Source: Lepas anatifera (Eukaryota > Arthropoda > Thecostraca > Lepadidae). From it: 64,000 bases of DNA. Both the position numbers and the translations under genes were made by a program. The notes under the pieces are model-generated. The model did no database searches. It was not told the origin of the DNA and saw nothing but the letters and a program-made list of their open reading frames with translations. Shown piece after piece: positions 49,300 to 61,418 of the stretch (within the stretch, counting starts at the first letter, position 1; every line of letters starts with the position of its first letter). The stretch is from assembly GCA_034440635.1 (NCBI GenBank), contig JAOTON010000385.1:310001-374000 (forward strand), read 5' to 3'.

Positions 49300-51364
49300 G
49301 ACGGACGTGTCGGCGCTCCTTGCCCAGTGGTCCTGAACGCTCTCTCGGGGACCATGACGCGACACTGGGGCGCCGCTTTTGCCGTCGGTCGAGCTTTTGT
49401 CGCTCTGGCGCTCGCCACGGTCCATTACCCCGAGAAGGGCGGGGCCGCACGTCACATCCAGGCCTCTAAAAACGCCGACCGGCGAACGCGAGCTGGAAAC
49501 AAATCCCCCCGGCCGAATATTTCTACGCATGCATAAGAACTCAGAGAGCTCCGCCAGCCAAAGAAGTGAGCTTTGTTCCATGCTTTGAATTTTCGAATAG
49601 ATTTAACACTGACTTCTGTGAAACTGATTTAGTATAGTATAGGTACATACATTACAGTGCTGACAACAAATGAAACACCAAGTAGACCCACTTTTACTTC
49701 AGCCGGCACCGCATGGGCTGTTTAGACTCCCCATACAATCTCCAAAACAATGGTGATACGGGAAAATAAGAGCGCCACTAAAACCGATGTTTTGTCTTTT
49801 ACTTTCACGATAGGTGTGAACCACACTCTTTGAGCTGTTGCATTACAGAGAAGAAAAGGTGTCAAATTTGGGCCAATTTAGAAAAGCCGTTGTAACTCGG
49901 ACACCAATAGCCCTAGAACAAAGCTAGGGGTATCAATGTGACTCTAGTAATCAAATAATGTGCGACATAATCTTGAAAGGGCAGGAACTGACCTTGGACT
50001 CAGGTCAGAGTCAAAGAAGAGTTTTCAAGGTTATATTTTGTTATTAGAATTGTCAGATCATATCCGTCACTATGATATCAAACTTATTGCAGTATCTTGC
50101 TTCGCTATAAATGTTATAGACACAAACGCATTCGAGAGGCATGACTTTGGTGACATCTAATGGCCTTTTTGTTGAGCTGACCTCAAGATATGCTTTTATG
50201 TGACATTCAGAAATTTAATATAGCTTTGCTAAGAGCCGAGTTAAACCCTGGTTTGTTCTACCAAATGTTGGGGGAGAGAAATCACCCTGCATATGCTGAT
50301 AAGCGACGACATGAAACGTTTCCCTGATCTGAACCGACCATCTTTCAACTGAATGTCTAATTGAGCATATTACAGGTATGGAAAGCGATGCATTCTCTTT
50401 CATCTAGGCACGGTATTATTCGCAAAAATCTAATGGTGGGTATGATTGGAACAGAACCCACCCCCCCACGCGGTGTCGAGTCAAATGTTTTGCCCGAGCC
50501 CTGTAATGCCTCTTTAGTATTTCTGAAGTGAAATCAGAGCATTCTTCTCGCTTGCATTACCCACCGTTTAAGATCTCAGTCCACGCCCTTTACATCACCT
50601 TGAAATCTGCAGCAATTCGAGCTTGTTGTCATTGCAAAAATATCAGCCTTCAATTCAAAATCTGAACAGCCCCAATGGTTAAGTGTAGCTTGGTTAAACC
50701 TGGTCGGGAAGAAATGGCTAGAAAGCTGTTGCGCTACGTTTTCGTTATTGGTGACAGTTTTTCCTAAGCATGTGTTTGTAGTTGCCGGGACCGGGTAAAA
50801 TTGCATGCTAAGCAACTGCTATGTAGATATAGAAATATTGCAAGGAACCACCAAATCTCTAAAAAAAGGTCAAACTCGATGTAAAGGATAAAAAGACAGA
50901 AAAGTATAAAATAAAACCAACACTACGATGTCAAGATAGGCCAAGAGGGCTGAGAACCATAAAAGTCGTGATAAGCCATCCAATAAATCCTCTCTGAAAT
51001 CTAAGCGAATAAAAACAGCTCAGAAATGCCCACATATAAAATCAGTAAAATTAATTTGCATCCGATTTTTTATGTCAGTTTCATCGTATTTTATCTTTAT
51101 AAGCTCCAATAATTTAGATTAAGGCACGTAAGCAATAGGTTCAAGATATAATACGCCATGACCAAAAAGTTCCGATCGAACCCGGTCCATGTCTGAAGCC
51201 TCGCGACGACACCCGGCGAATCCGTTTCCACGCCACGAATATCAATCCAAATTCAATCTGCATCGGAGGAATATAGCAAAATATGGCATTAAGCATAGCT
51301 TGAGCGGTAAAAGTAGGATCCCAAACCCATAGATAGCAAAAAATTATGCTAATTATCCTGTTAA
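49300..51364. other. Non-coding; weak traces of AGGTCA-rich repeat
   Basis: Bases 49300-49510 are GC-rich. Around 49850-50200 words such as GACCTTGGACTCAGGTCAGAG and GTTGTAACTCGG suggest a very old transposon remnant. The rest is AT-rich with no gene. Confidence 0.35.
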
Positions 51365-52288
51365 CTCAATTCAGTCTACGAACGGCTCAGAGATCCATGG
51401 AGATATCCAATATAATCCACGAATCTCAGAGATCCATGGAGATATCCGATCCACAGACGGCTAGAGATCCATAGATATATCAAATCCACGGATAGCTCGG
51501 TAATCCATGGATATATCCAATGCAATCCACGAACGGCAAAGAGATCCATGGAGATATTCAATCTAATCCACGAATCTCAGAGATCCATGGATATATCCAA
51601 TCCCCGGACGGCTCAGAGATCCATGGAGATATCCATTCCACGGACGGCTCCGAGATCCATGGAGATATCCAATGCAATCCACGAACGGCTCAGAAATCGA
51701 TGGAAATATTCAATCTAATCCACGAATATCATAGATCCATGGAGAAATCCAATCCACGGACGGCTCAGAGATCCATGGAGATGTACAGTCCACGGACGGC
51801 TCAGAGATCCATGGAGATATTCAATATAATCCACGAATATCATAGATCCATGGAGATATCCAATCCACGGACGGCTCAGAGATCCATGGAGATGTCCAAT
51901 CCACGGACGGCTCGGATATCCATGGATATATCCAATCTAATCCCCGAACGGTTCAGAGATCCATGGAGATATACAATGCAATCCACGAACGGCTCAGAGA
52001 TCCATGGAGATATTCAATATAATCCACGAATCTCAGAGATCCATGGATATACCCAATCCACGGATGGCTCAGAGATCCATGGAGATATCCAATCCACGGA
52101 CGGCTCGGAGATCCATGTAGATATCCAGTCTAATCCACAAACGGTTCAGAGATCCATGGAGATATTCAATACAATCCACGAACGGCTCATAGATCCATGG
52201 AGATATAAAATCCAATCCACGAACAGCTCAGAGATCCATGGAGAGATATACAATCCACGAACGGTTCAGAGATCCATGGATATATCCG
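51365..52288. repeat. 36-40-bp satellite (GAGATCCATGGAGATATCCA)
   Basis: About 25 units of roughly CACGGACGGCTCAGAGATCC plus ATGGAGATATCCAATC. A second unit type carries AATATAATCCACGAATCTCA, and the two types are interspersed. Many units contain ATCCATGGAT-like palindromes. Because many steps are multiples of three and stop codons are rare in the unit, + strand frames stay open for up to 265 codons (51520-52317), giving repeats such as STDGSEIHGDIQ and PRTAQRSMEI. No start context or splice support is seen, so I treat it as satellite DNA. Confidence 0.92.
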
Positions 52289-52345
52289 GTCAGGGTCTGG
52301 CTGGTGCAGTTGGTTAGCACGCGCCCTCGACCCGGTCACACGACT
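52289..52345 (+). repeat. tRNA-like head abutting the satellite
   Basis: GGTCTGGCTGGTGCAGTTGG followed by TTAGCACGCGCCC resembles the 5' half of a tRNA with an A box. No B box or 3' half follows. It starts exactly where the satellite ends. Confidence 0.35.
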
Positions 52346-54781
52346 CTTTTTCCCGTATATATTTTCCTTTTACAAACAAACTTTCCATACACCTAAAAGG
52401 TCACACGATAATTTTCAGTGATGTCAGGGGTCGCGGGATTGAGCGCAGCCAGGGGCAGAATTTGGCGTCCTGCTGTAGCCTGAGTCTTATTTACTAACCT
52501 CCTCCTCGGCGCCTTATAACGTCAAAGTTGGGGCGCCGTAAAATCCCCAGCAAAAAAAGAGACGACCAATTAATGCCTCACTCAAATTCTAGATGTTTTG
52601 GCACCACAAGATGCTAAAACCTATCGAAGGTTTGTATACATGCAAGTAAGTTTTAACTCCGTGGGTAACTTAAGCTTACGAACGCTTCTGACACTGCTGA
52701 CTAGCCAGCAAACAACATTGTACTGTCGTCCCCCGAGGCCGAGATGGTAATTCCTCCCTCGTTTTTTGTAAATTACCGGAAAGTTAAGTGTTAGCCTCGT
52801 TGGGGCGCGCCATAACTCAGTGGCGCTGCCGCCGAGTCGTGACCAGGCCGCAGGCAAACTGGCGTTCCCACGCGCAAGCCAGGCTTTGGCACCTCGCTTT
52901 ACGGGGGCACGTGGATGCCGAATCTTTAGCTTTGGGCTCTCCACACAAACCACGTTAGTCCGCCTGTCTATAGCCACGACTCAAACCTCATAAAAGGGAA
53001 ACATAAGGCTCATATTACCTACATAATATTACCTACATTTGCATAGATTCATTTCTTTCATTTGCATAGATGCCGTAACTCAAATTTCATATTTGAACTT
53101 AATTTGTATCCAGAAGATCTGCAAGGTGATGAATTAGACCTCCCTTAATCCCAAAAAGGGAAATGGCGCAGCTGTCTCCTAAGCCTTGATCAATAAGTTA
53201 TCATCATCAGCTCAGGAACTTCACAAAACTCCATAGCTCAGTCACGGGGATGCACGATTTCCAGAAAAAGAAAGTCAGGCCCATGAATGGAGAACTGACA
53301 CAGATTCAGTGCCAGAAAAGGGCGGACGGAGCGACACCTGGCGGCTGCCTAGGCGATGCCTGGACGGCGCTGGCGCAGGCAGCACCGACCTCTAATTATA
53401 GGGGCCAAACGGCCGGCTGACGACCCGCTGCCCCCTGCCGCCATTACGGAAGAATTCGGTCACCCCGCCAACAAAAACGGCCACAAAACCGACACTGTCC
53501 GTCCATCGATTTGAAGCGATGTGCAAATCGGCGGAGGGGTTTGTTTGGGCACTGCAGTTGTCCGATGGCTGTGAGTGGCCAGCACAGTGAATATCGCGTC
53601 AGCTATCTAGCAGCTAGTTAAAACAAATTTATGGAGACTGTGGCACATGGAAAAACATACCAGAGGTAACAAAATCCTACAGCTGAAGGCAACAGTTTTT
53701 CATCTTTCAGGGTACTCATCCACATATGCAACCAAGGGGAAGTTTAAGCAGACAACGCTAGAAAGTGACAACTGTTTTAGCCTTACCCACAAAAGGGTAC
53801 CTCGGTTGAAAGGATGCGGAAAAACGATGGAAAGCACGTACGAGGTAAAATTGAAAATATTCGGTTATTTTTCGTCAAGTCAAAATTGAGGTCACTAGAA
53901 GTCAAGAGTTTAGAAAAACAAATGCTTCCCTATATGAGGTGTAATTAAGAAACATCGCTTATCTCAGATAACGTGACAGCTAAAATATTGCCGCAGTTAT
54001 TCAAATACACTTGAGTAGCTCTTTTGGCATTTTTGAGCAGACATCGGGTCAGGTCACAGGACAATGCAGTTAAGGTCGTTGAACATCGCGAACTCTAGAA
54101 AATGCTCACCCGCTGCATCTTCACGCGGACTCAATTTTGAAGCCATTTGTATTCGTTTAAAAGACCACAGTGTTTTGAGGGCAATTCAAAAGTTTTTGTA
54201 TATAAATATATGCAATGCCTGGAATATTTAGGTAGAGTCCTTGGCGTGCCCTTCATTGAGATCAACCGAGTTTAAAGACGATACGTTACCGTATTATGGG
54301 TGTTTACTATTTTATCAATTACTTCCGGACCGAAAGGAATATGATATCTGTCGAGAGATAATTGTAATCATATTGTTTATACACATCGCATGATGAATTA
54401 TTTTTTTAGTTCAAGTCAATTACAAAGGTTGATCTGATCTCAGGTCAACGAAGTGAACTTGGACAGTACTTAATGATGTATGAACACTAATGAGTCATCT
54501 ATTATAAGACAATCACAATAGCTGGAAAGCGAAAGTTCATATTCATGCAGTCGAAAACTATCGATTGATGTATAATAAATGGCTACTTGGCCTCACATTA
54601 GCTTTAAAGGTGACAGATCAAGCCTCATAAGTTAAGCCACTGGACATTTGCCCCAAACTCATGATGCTGAGATTTCGCCTTGCCTTCAATGGCACTTACT
54701 TGAATTAAATGCCACCTTCAATCGTAAACTCTGGATTTTCGTATTTTATTGATAATTCGTCTTTAACTACTTATTTTTTTA

Positions 54782-54783
<2 letters not shown>
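52346..54783. other. Non-coding; GC-rich patches and old AGGTCA-rich remnant
   Basis: A GC-rich patch at 52800-52960 begins GCGCCATAACTCAGTGGCGC, again weakly tRNA-like. A second GC-rich island at 53320-53560 contains CTAATTATAGG, a homeodomain-type core, and may be regulatory. Bases 53880-54460 carry scattered AGGTCA words from a probable decayed TTAA element. No gene is recognised. Confidence 0.35.

Positions 54784-54822
<39 letters not shown>
54784..54822. repeat. (AT)n microsatellite
   Basis: A perfect AT run of about 39 bp, 36 bp before a second AT run. Confidence 0.95.
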
Positions 54823-54826
<4 letters not shown>

Positions 54827-54855
54827 CCATGATAACACTGCTATGTACTGCTGGC

Positions 54856-54858
<3 letters not shown>

Positions 54859-54920
<62 letters not shown>
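54859..54920. repeat. (AT)n microsatellite
   Basis: A perfect AT run of about 62 bp. The two runs can pair with each other as well as with themselves. Confidence 0.95.
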
Positions 54921-54921
<1 letters not shown>

Positions 54922-55065
54922 ATATCTTAAAGGCATCGATTTATTTCTCTCGCTCTATAAACGCTTCCATTTGAGCGCAATAAAACTTCTCCTATAAAAT
55001 GAAAAAACAGTGTCCTAGATAAAAGGTCCGAGTATATCTCGAAACAAAATAAAACGAAAATTCAG

Positions 55066-55356
55066 AAACATCAGGATTTCCTATTGCGAGCTGGGTTTCA
55101 CTTACTCCATGACGACAACATATGCTCCAAATAAGCCCCATGGTGTTTTTTTCACAATGAGCAGGAGAACTTTCTGCAGGTTGTTAATGATCTTGTTGAT
55201 CATCTTGACAGAAACCTGGTTCACTTCCAGGACTATGGCTGCCTTAAATTCCTCTGCTGTCCTCGGTTTTCCTGCGCACACCCGATTCTTTAGGTAGCCC
55301 CACGTAAAGAAGCTTAAAGCACTGAGGTCAGGAGAGTTCAGAACCCACGGACGCAT
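55066..55356 (-). pseudogene. DDE transposase C-terminal fragment (Tc1/mariner-like), left arm of an inverted pair
   Basis: Translation of the minus strand gives SPDLSALSFFTWGYLKNRV, GKPRTAEEFKAAI and a basic/leucine-rich tail. SPDL-(S/T)-x-x-D-FF-x-WGYLK is the typical end of the DDE catalytic domain in transposases common in invertebrate genomes. The catalytic N-terminal part and the terminal inverted repeats are absent, so this is a dead fragment of about 84 codons. It faces an independent copy on the other strand starting about 10 bp away. Class assignment beyond a Tc1/mariner-like DDE transposase is inference. Confidence 0.75.
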
Positions 55357-55366
55357 TTGTCTTCAT

Positions 55367-55630
55367 TTGGAGTTCTTCATGTGGGGCTACCTAAAGGATC
55401 GGGCGTATGCAGGAAGACCGAGTACAACAGAGGAATTGAAGGCGGCCATAGTCCTGGAAGTGAGCTGGGTTCCTGTCAAGATTATCAACAAAACCATTAA
55501 CAGACTGCAGAAAGTTTTCCTGGCCTTTGTGAAACAGCGCCGGTGGACTCAGCTGGAGCATATGTTGCGAGGGGTCATGGAGCAAGTGAACCCCAGCTCA
55601 TAATGAGCAATGCTGATGTTTCTGAATTTT
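55367..55630 (+). pseudogene. DDE transposase C-terminal fragment, right arm of the inverted pair
   Basis: The + strand reads EFFMWGYLKDRAYAGRPSTT, EELKAAIVLEVSWVPVK and then INRLQKVF, ending ...MEQVNPSS. It matches the facing minus-strand copy residue by residue with scattered differences (YLKNRVCAGK vs YLKDRAYAGR; AAIVLEV identical). Similarity continues past the stop codon into CTGATGTTTC on both sides. It lacks the upstream catalytic region and is not functional. Confidence 0.75.
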
Positions 55631-58129
55631 ACATTCTATTCTTATTCAAAATATACCCAAACACTGTCCCTACAAATGTGTTTGCATTTTATAAAGAAAA
55701 TCCCTGGTTTAGTTATCTTTGTGACACCTTGTATACAGTGACGGCGGAGCTTCAGGATTTAAGAGGGGCACCATGGGCTTTTGAACCCATTTATTTCCAG
55801 TCGACGCCATAGGGATAATGTTAAAATTTCTGATTTTAGGGGAGCACTGTGCCCCGATGCCCCTCAGTTCCACCGCCAGTGCCTTTATGTATTCATACCC
55901 GGATTCCCTCTGAAATCAACTTGCCTTAAAGGGAGATACGCGAAAAAATTATTATTGTGGTTTCTTGCTATTTGAAAAATCCTGATTACGAAACTATCAA
56001 TTATTTTTGTATCTTCGGCAGAATTTTGGGAGGCCACCCACTTATTATCGAAATAGATTACCAGTTCCGATAAAGTGCTGAAACCTTCAACCATCACTTA
56101 CTTTTCGAAAACTATTTAAAGTTGAAAACAATGTTTTTTTGTAATAGAAATGTCTGTTCTCCTGTATTTGCCTTTGAATTAATTTTAAAAAGCCTTTAAA
56201 AACTACAAAAGGAATTAGTTTGCCCTAGAAACGGAAAAAAGCATAATTACTCAAGTCTTCAGCGGTTTCGTATCTCGGGTCTTGAGTCATTTTCTGCTTC
56301 AGCCCCAGGATGACAAAACCTTTGCGTCAAATAGGTCACGTGAACCTGGTTTGAGAGTTCCTAGGCTTCTGATTGGTTAATTGTGATTTCTTTTAAGCAC
56401 TATATTTCTGTTTTAAAATAGTTTTGGAATGCTGTTTTTCTAAAGTAATTTTTCTGTAATAGTCCAAAATTCTACATCACTGTTTAGCATAGATATGACC
56501 TAATTCTTAGAGAAATTGATAGCCTTAGCCGTGTGTACGTCATATACACCGATATAAGGTGCACCGGTAAAGTCGTCTAGAAATGTTGACTTTGAGAGCA
56601 ATTTCAAGGCATTTGCAGGCCGAATTCGCAAAAATGAGAATAGGACTTCTGAAACAACTTTTTGTGACCTTTCGATCTAGCCAATAATTTTTTCGCGTAT
56701 CTCCCTTTAAACCTAACTCAGCTCACAGTTACACTAAAAATTGCCTTAAGAGGCAAACACGATGCTCCTCTATATCTCATATTTTACCCTAGGGTAAAAT
56801 AAGACTCAAAACATGTTGTCTGATTTGAATAGGGAAAATTAAACCTTTTTTGTCTCATAAACCTAAAAGAGGACTCAGTTTTCCTCAGTGCTGGCTGGAA
56901 TGATTTATGCAAATACAGCTCAGAGTCACGGCCACAACCGAGACCTGCAGCTGAGTCCAGTGTAACCACCGCCGGTCCTTGGCGCGGGTCCAACTGTGTG
57001 CCCAGTTCCAGCAGTTGGAAAACTTTGACATGCGTCACTAGATTCGGATTCGTCAGCTGCCCGTCACAGTGCCCGCGTCCACAGCTTTGTCCGGCCCCCG
57101 CAGCCGTCAGGGGGCCTCAGCCGTCGCCATTTGCTGTTATCAAACGCCGTTCGAGCGCACGGTGGTGTGAAATTCGTGCCCGCCGCTAATCTGTTCTGGC
57201 AAGTGGAGGGGGCATGCGTGAAACAGGGACCGATGGGAGGAGCAGGAGCGGGGGAGGGGTTGGCGATGTCGGTATCGGTGATCACTTCACTCTGGTCCTT
57301 GGTCCAGAGGAATGTTTCACTTCTGGTAGGGAGAAACGGTCGGCGTGTGATTTCGTGGTGAACATCATATCGTCACATTTCAAGTTCTCTCTCGCAAACA
57401 GTCTTCTGATTGGGTGATATGTCTATTCTGGGCTCTTCAATCTTCAGCTGCAAAGGTCTGAACCAAACACAGTGGGATGTTGTATTTACCGAGGCGAATG
57501 CTTCAGTCTTGTATGAGAATGTTAGAACTGAGCTGAGCGAGTACAAGTTTATTACACCAGTGGTCCAGACAATTATACCAGAACAATCTCCTCTAACTCA
57601 GCGACAGGTGATTTGACGATAAAACGGCAGCACACATCAGCAAAAATATGCATAATATATGTAGTTCAAATGGTGTGAGTTAAAATCAAAATCATAGCTT
57701 ACACGGTAACCTAGGCTTTGGAACGTTGTGGGATAGTTTTCTGTCAAAGATTGCTGACATTTGATGCACATACCTGCAGCGCAGGAAAACAAATACGCCA
57801 CCCCAAACTGTTATTTCAAGAAATCAAACCGCAGTCTTTACACTGGCTTGCTTCATTTTCTTGCTTATATTTGAACTGATATCTGACTTGCCTTGAAAAA
57901 AGGAAGCTCATTTAAAAGATTCGACACATAATTTTCCAAGCGTCCTTTGATAACGGCACTTTCTACTAACATAACGCAACTATAGCTCATCACAAGACCG
58001 CATAAACCCATGATTACCGATATCACCCATATCGCACCCGTATCACCTTGTAAAAACCCATTAGTTTCCGGTTCAAAACCCCAGTGGACCGTTCTTCTTC
58101 CAAGACTGCGTTCTGGTGGTGATGCAAAT
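55631..58129. other. Non-coding; GC-rich patch at 56980-57250
   Basis: AT-rich with one GC-rich patch. The words GGGAGATACGCGAAAAAATTATT (55930-55952) and its near reverse complement (about 56685-56707) could mark an inverted-repeat element of about 0.8 kb. No gene is recognised. Confidence 0.35.
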
Positions 58130-58680
58130 TCTGACTAGGTTTACACTGGGAGTCAACGCACCAGGGCCGGAGTGTGGCCGGAGAGTGCGCCGACTTTGGC
58201 AAAGGCCCGGGCGGGGGCGGTGCCGCCCTCTCCGGAGGCGGGTCAGGGCGGGTCAAAGGAGGGTCAGGGGAGGGCCAGAGGAGGTCGAGGGGCGGCCGAG
58301 TGACTGGCACGATGTCGTCGACACGTGTCACCCGTCCCAGATGGCTCACGCACCGGAGGTGGTCTCCGAACACGTGGGCGGGGCCCCACACGACGCGACG
58401 CTGCATCCACCCGTGTTCTCCAACACATTAGCTGCAATTAACAGCAGCAATTAGCCGTCTCCTGGACACGTGTCTGGACCGCCCCCGAGCTTTCCAGAAC
58501 CGCTGTCCGGGTGCAGCGGTGTGATTTCACGAAGCCGGTGCTGCGCGGTAAGCCCGTTAGCGAAGCCGCAGCAGTGAAGCCGCGGCGCCGGCGCTCCCCT
58601 ATCGGTGACGGAGCTTCCCTGCACGCCGGATCTGCCGCGAACGGCACCCGCTTCCACTTTATAGCTGGTTTTTTAAGCCA
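58130..58680. other. GC-rich CpG island
   Basis: Strongly GC-rich, with GGGTCA-G repeats at 58240-58275 and open frames on both strands lacking family signatures. It may be regulatory. Confidence 0.3.
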
Positions 58681-61418
58681 AATTATTTCATGGATCGAGC
58701 CTCATGGCTTCAGGACCAGCTCAATGAGGCAGATTGCGAAGTTAGCAGCAAAAATTGTTTGGTTCAAAATGTACTGTTTCACTAGAGCTTGAATGGATAA
58801 GCGTTGTCGAGTCCCCTAAGCACTGCATCTCTTGTCTTTTTATCCAAACAGTTGCCATCTACGGAAATTTTCCATATCTATACTGATGCCGGTAATTATA
58901 TAAGCGCACTCCACTCTGATATTCGTTAAACTGCGCCTACCAGAATAGTGACCTAGCCTAGGCCTTCCATTTACATCCATACACATATATTGCCAGTAAA
59001 AAACATACATCAAGCATACACAACTACGCAAATTAAGACATTGCGGTCATTCTCAAGAAACACATCTGTCCTCTCACAGGTGCACTAACCTCTCCCCTCT
59101 CGCTTAGCATCATCGTCAGTATTAATTATCCTCATCAGTCGCACTTGCAGCCGCTGAAGTGGTGGAACAGTACATGGTACAATGAACATGATAAAAACGA
59201 AAAAAAGAAGTTAATGGAGAAATAAAAAATAACGTAAAATAAAGACGGAGATTGGATGGTATACAAGAGATCGGTACCAGTCATCTTAGGGGCACACGTC
59301 AATTAACTCGGGGATTGGATTTCCCGCTAGTACCAGCAGAAAGACAGGACCCAGCGCAGCTCCACCCCAGTCGTAGGCAGGTACCACCTCCGAGGCGCAG
59401 CTGACAAAGGTTCCACACAAGAGGGCTGAGTTACCAGCTCGCCAGTGTCACTTGGGCCGTCTGATTGGTGCAAGGCTGCTAGCCAGTCAACAGAGCGCGG
59501 AAGAAAATCACCTGAGTATTTCATACAACAATACAATCAAACGTGATAACGGGAGGTGGTACAGCACAGTACAGAACAAGTTATTCGGCTGGGCCTGACA
59601 CGGTGGAACAGGTAAAGCAAAAATTTCGAACCACGCTGAAATTCTGATCAGAATAAGAAAGCTAAATGTTCCATTTCCCAGTCGGAAAGTTCAAGCACAC
59701 CTTTTGCTCTGCAATATTGCAGCGTTCAACAAACAAACAAAAATACAGGTAACCACATTAGCCACCGCAGGGTCAAAAAATGCATGAAGGGCTGCACTAA
59801 ATAATTAAATAATTCGGCACGTATTTCGAAACCTACCATTTCACAAAATAAGCAAAAAAACGAACAGACTTGTCTTGAACAGAAACGTGCCATGGCACCT
59901 GTATTCAGAGCTGCAATATCCACACTCGTGGCATCACCAAAAGAACGGAGTACAAAATTCGAACACGGGCCCATCGTGACGCGGGTGGCGGCAGTGGCGC
60001 GGCGGTCGCGGTTCGTCGCTCGCGACGCGAGCCAGCTGCACGGGCCACCCCCGCCGCCGTCGCTGACGGTGGCGGGGAGCGTGCCATTACCGGGGGGCAT
60101 CAATCCTGCCGACGACGACCTCGCAACTAAATGAAGACGACAGTGACAAATGGACGGCACGTGAGTGGGCGGGGCCCACGGAGAGAAGAGGCCAGTAATT
60201 GACGCGCACTCTTTTGAGGCAGCAGCGGCGCTGCCTGTGCGCTGTGCAAGGGTCGGCACACGCGTTGGAAATAGGGGGCAGGAGGATGCGTGCCCCCTGC
60301 CCCCACTTTCATCGAAAATAATTATCCGATTGCATCCAAATTGGAAATGATCGGAACATTTTGTGGCCACTCGGCAGCCAGTATATATGTGGGGAAGATA
60401 AGGAGCCCAAATCCGCCAATTCATTGTTCCCAAGGAAAGTTTATTCAGCAGCAAACTGAATATTGACTGGAGCCTAACTTTTTGCCGCTGGTGATGCTTA
60501 TGATTGTCGGCAACGGTGTGTCGGACGGAGGGCAGCCTGCAAACCATCCTGTTGCAGTCTGGTGATTAGGCGAGAGCACTTGCGGAAGGTTACAAGTTTC
60601 TTTTTTTCCGGAAAAGCACATTGTCACTCGCCTCTTCCCCTGAGACGCTTCTGAGTGCTTTGCTGGACAAGTATGGAATAGAAGACGAATGAAAAATGTT
60701 TATCTACAAAAGCAGCCCGGGTATCCTTTTTTAATACTTTTGCGTTTCCCTTACCCGGGGACATTTTGTGTTAGTAGCTGGTATTCATACAACGCGGACA
60801 TACTATGTATGTACGGAGCGGAAGTTTCCATTTGCCGGCACTATGACGGGACAGCGGCACCGCATTCTGCGGTGGATAGGCTGCTCCGGTCTCCCCAGCC
60901 GCAGCGCTCGGCACTGGCCGAGCCCTCATGAGGGCAGCGGGCAGGGGACCGGACCAGTGCATCACTTTAAAGGAAAGGTGGCACCTTCATAACGTGATTT
61001 TAACTGAGATAGCCAGTTGTAAGCAAGTCGGAAAACCCGGTATTCAATATATTTTGTCTTGGAACTTGGATTTCGAAAAAGCTAAAACCTACCTGCAAAG
61101 TACCCCTCATGTACCCCTAGCAGCAGGCCACAGTTGTCATGGCTGTTGGTGTGACGACATATGCTGACGTCACGATGAGCATCAGCCAATCGAAGCCCTT
61201 GAAGCTTTTCGAGTATGGTAGTGGTTGAGTGGTTGCCAGATCATGACATCATCCACAGGCAGATATTTATTCATTTTTCTAGAGGAGTATTTTAAAAATC
61301 AAAATATTGAGCTTATTGTACATTTTTCAGAGAAATAATGAGTGGTTTCATTATTTTCGGCTAAAAGTACGCCTAATTACAGTAAATTCCAGGATTCGAC
61401 CAATGTGCCACATTCCCT
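58681..61418. other. Non-coding; GC-rich island at 59880-60280
   Basis: The island includes GCTCGCGACGCGAGC (60018-60032), an almost perfect palindrome. A minus-strand frame of 273 codons (60547-59726) crosses the island, but I recognise no domain and do not call it a gene. CRE palindrome TGACGTCA lies at 61165-61172. Confidence 0.35.
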
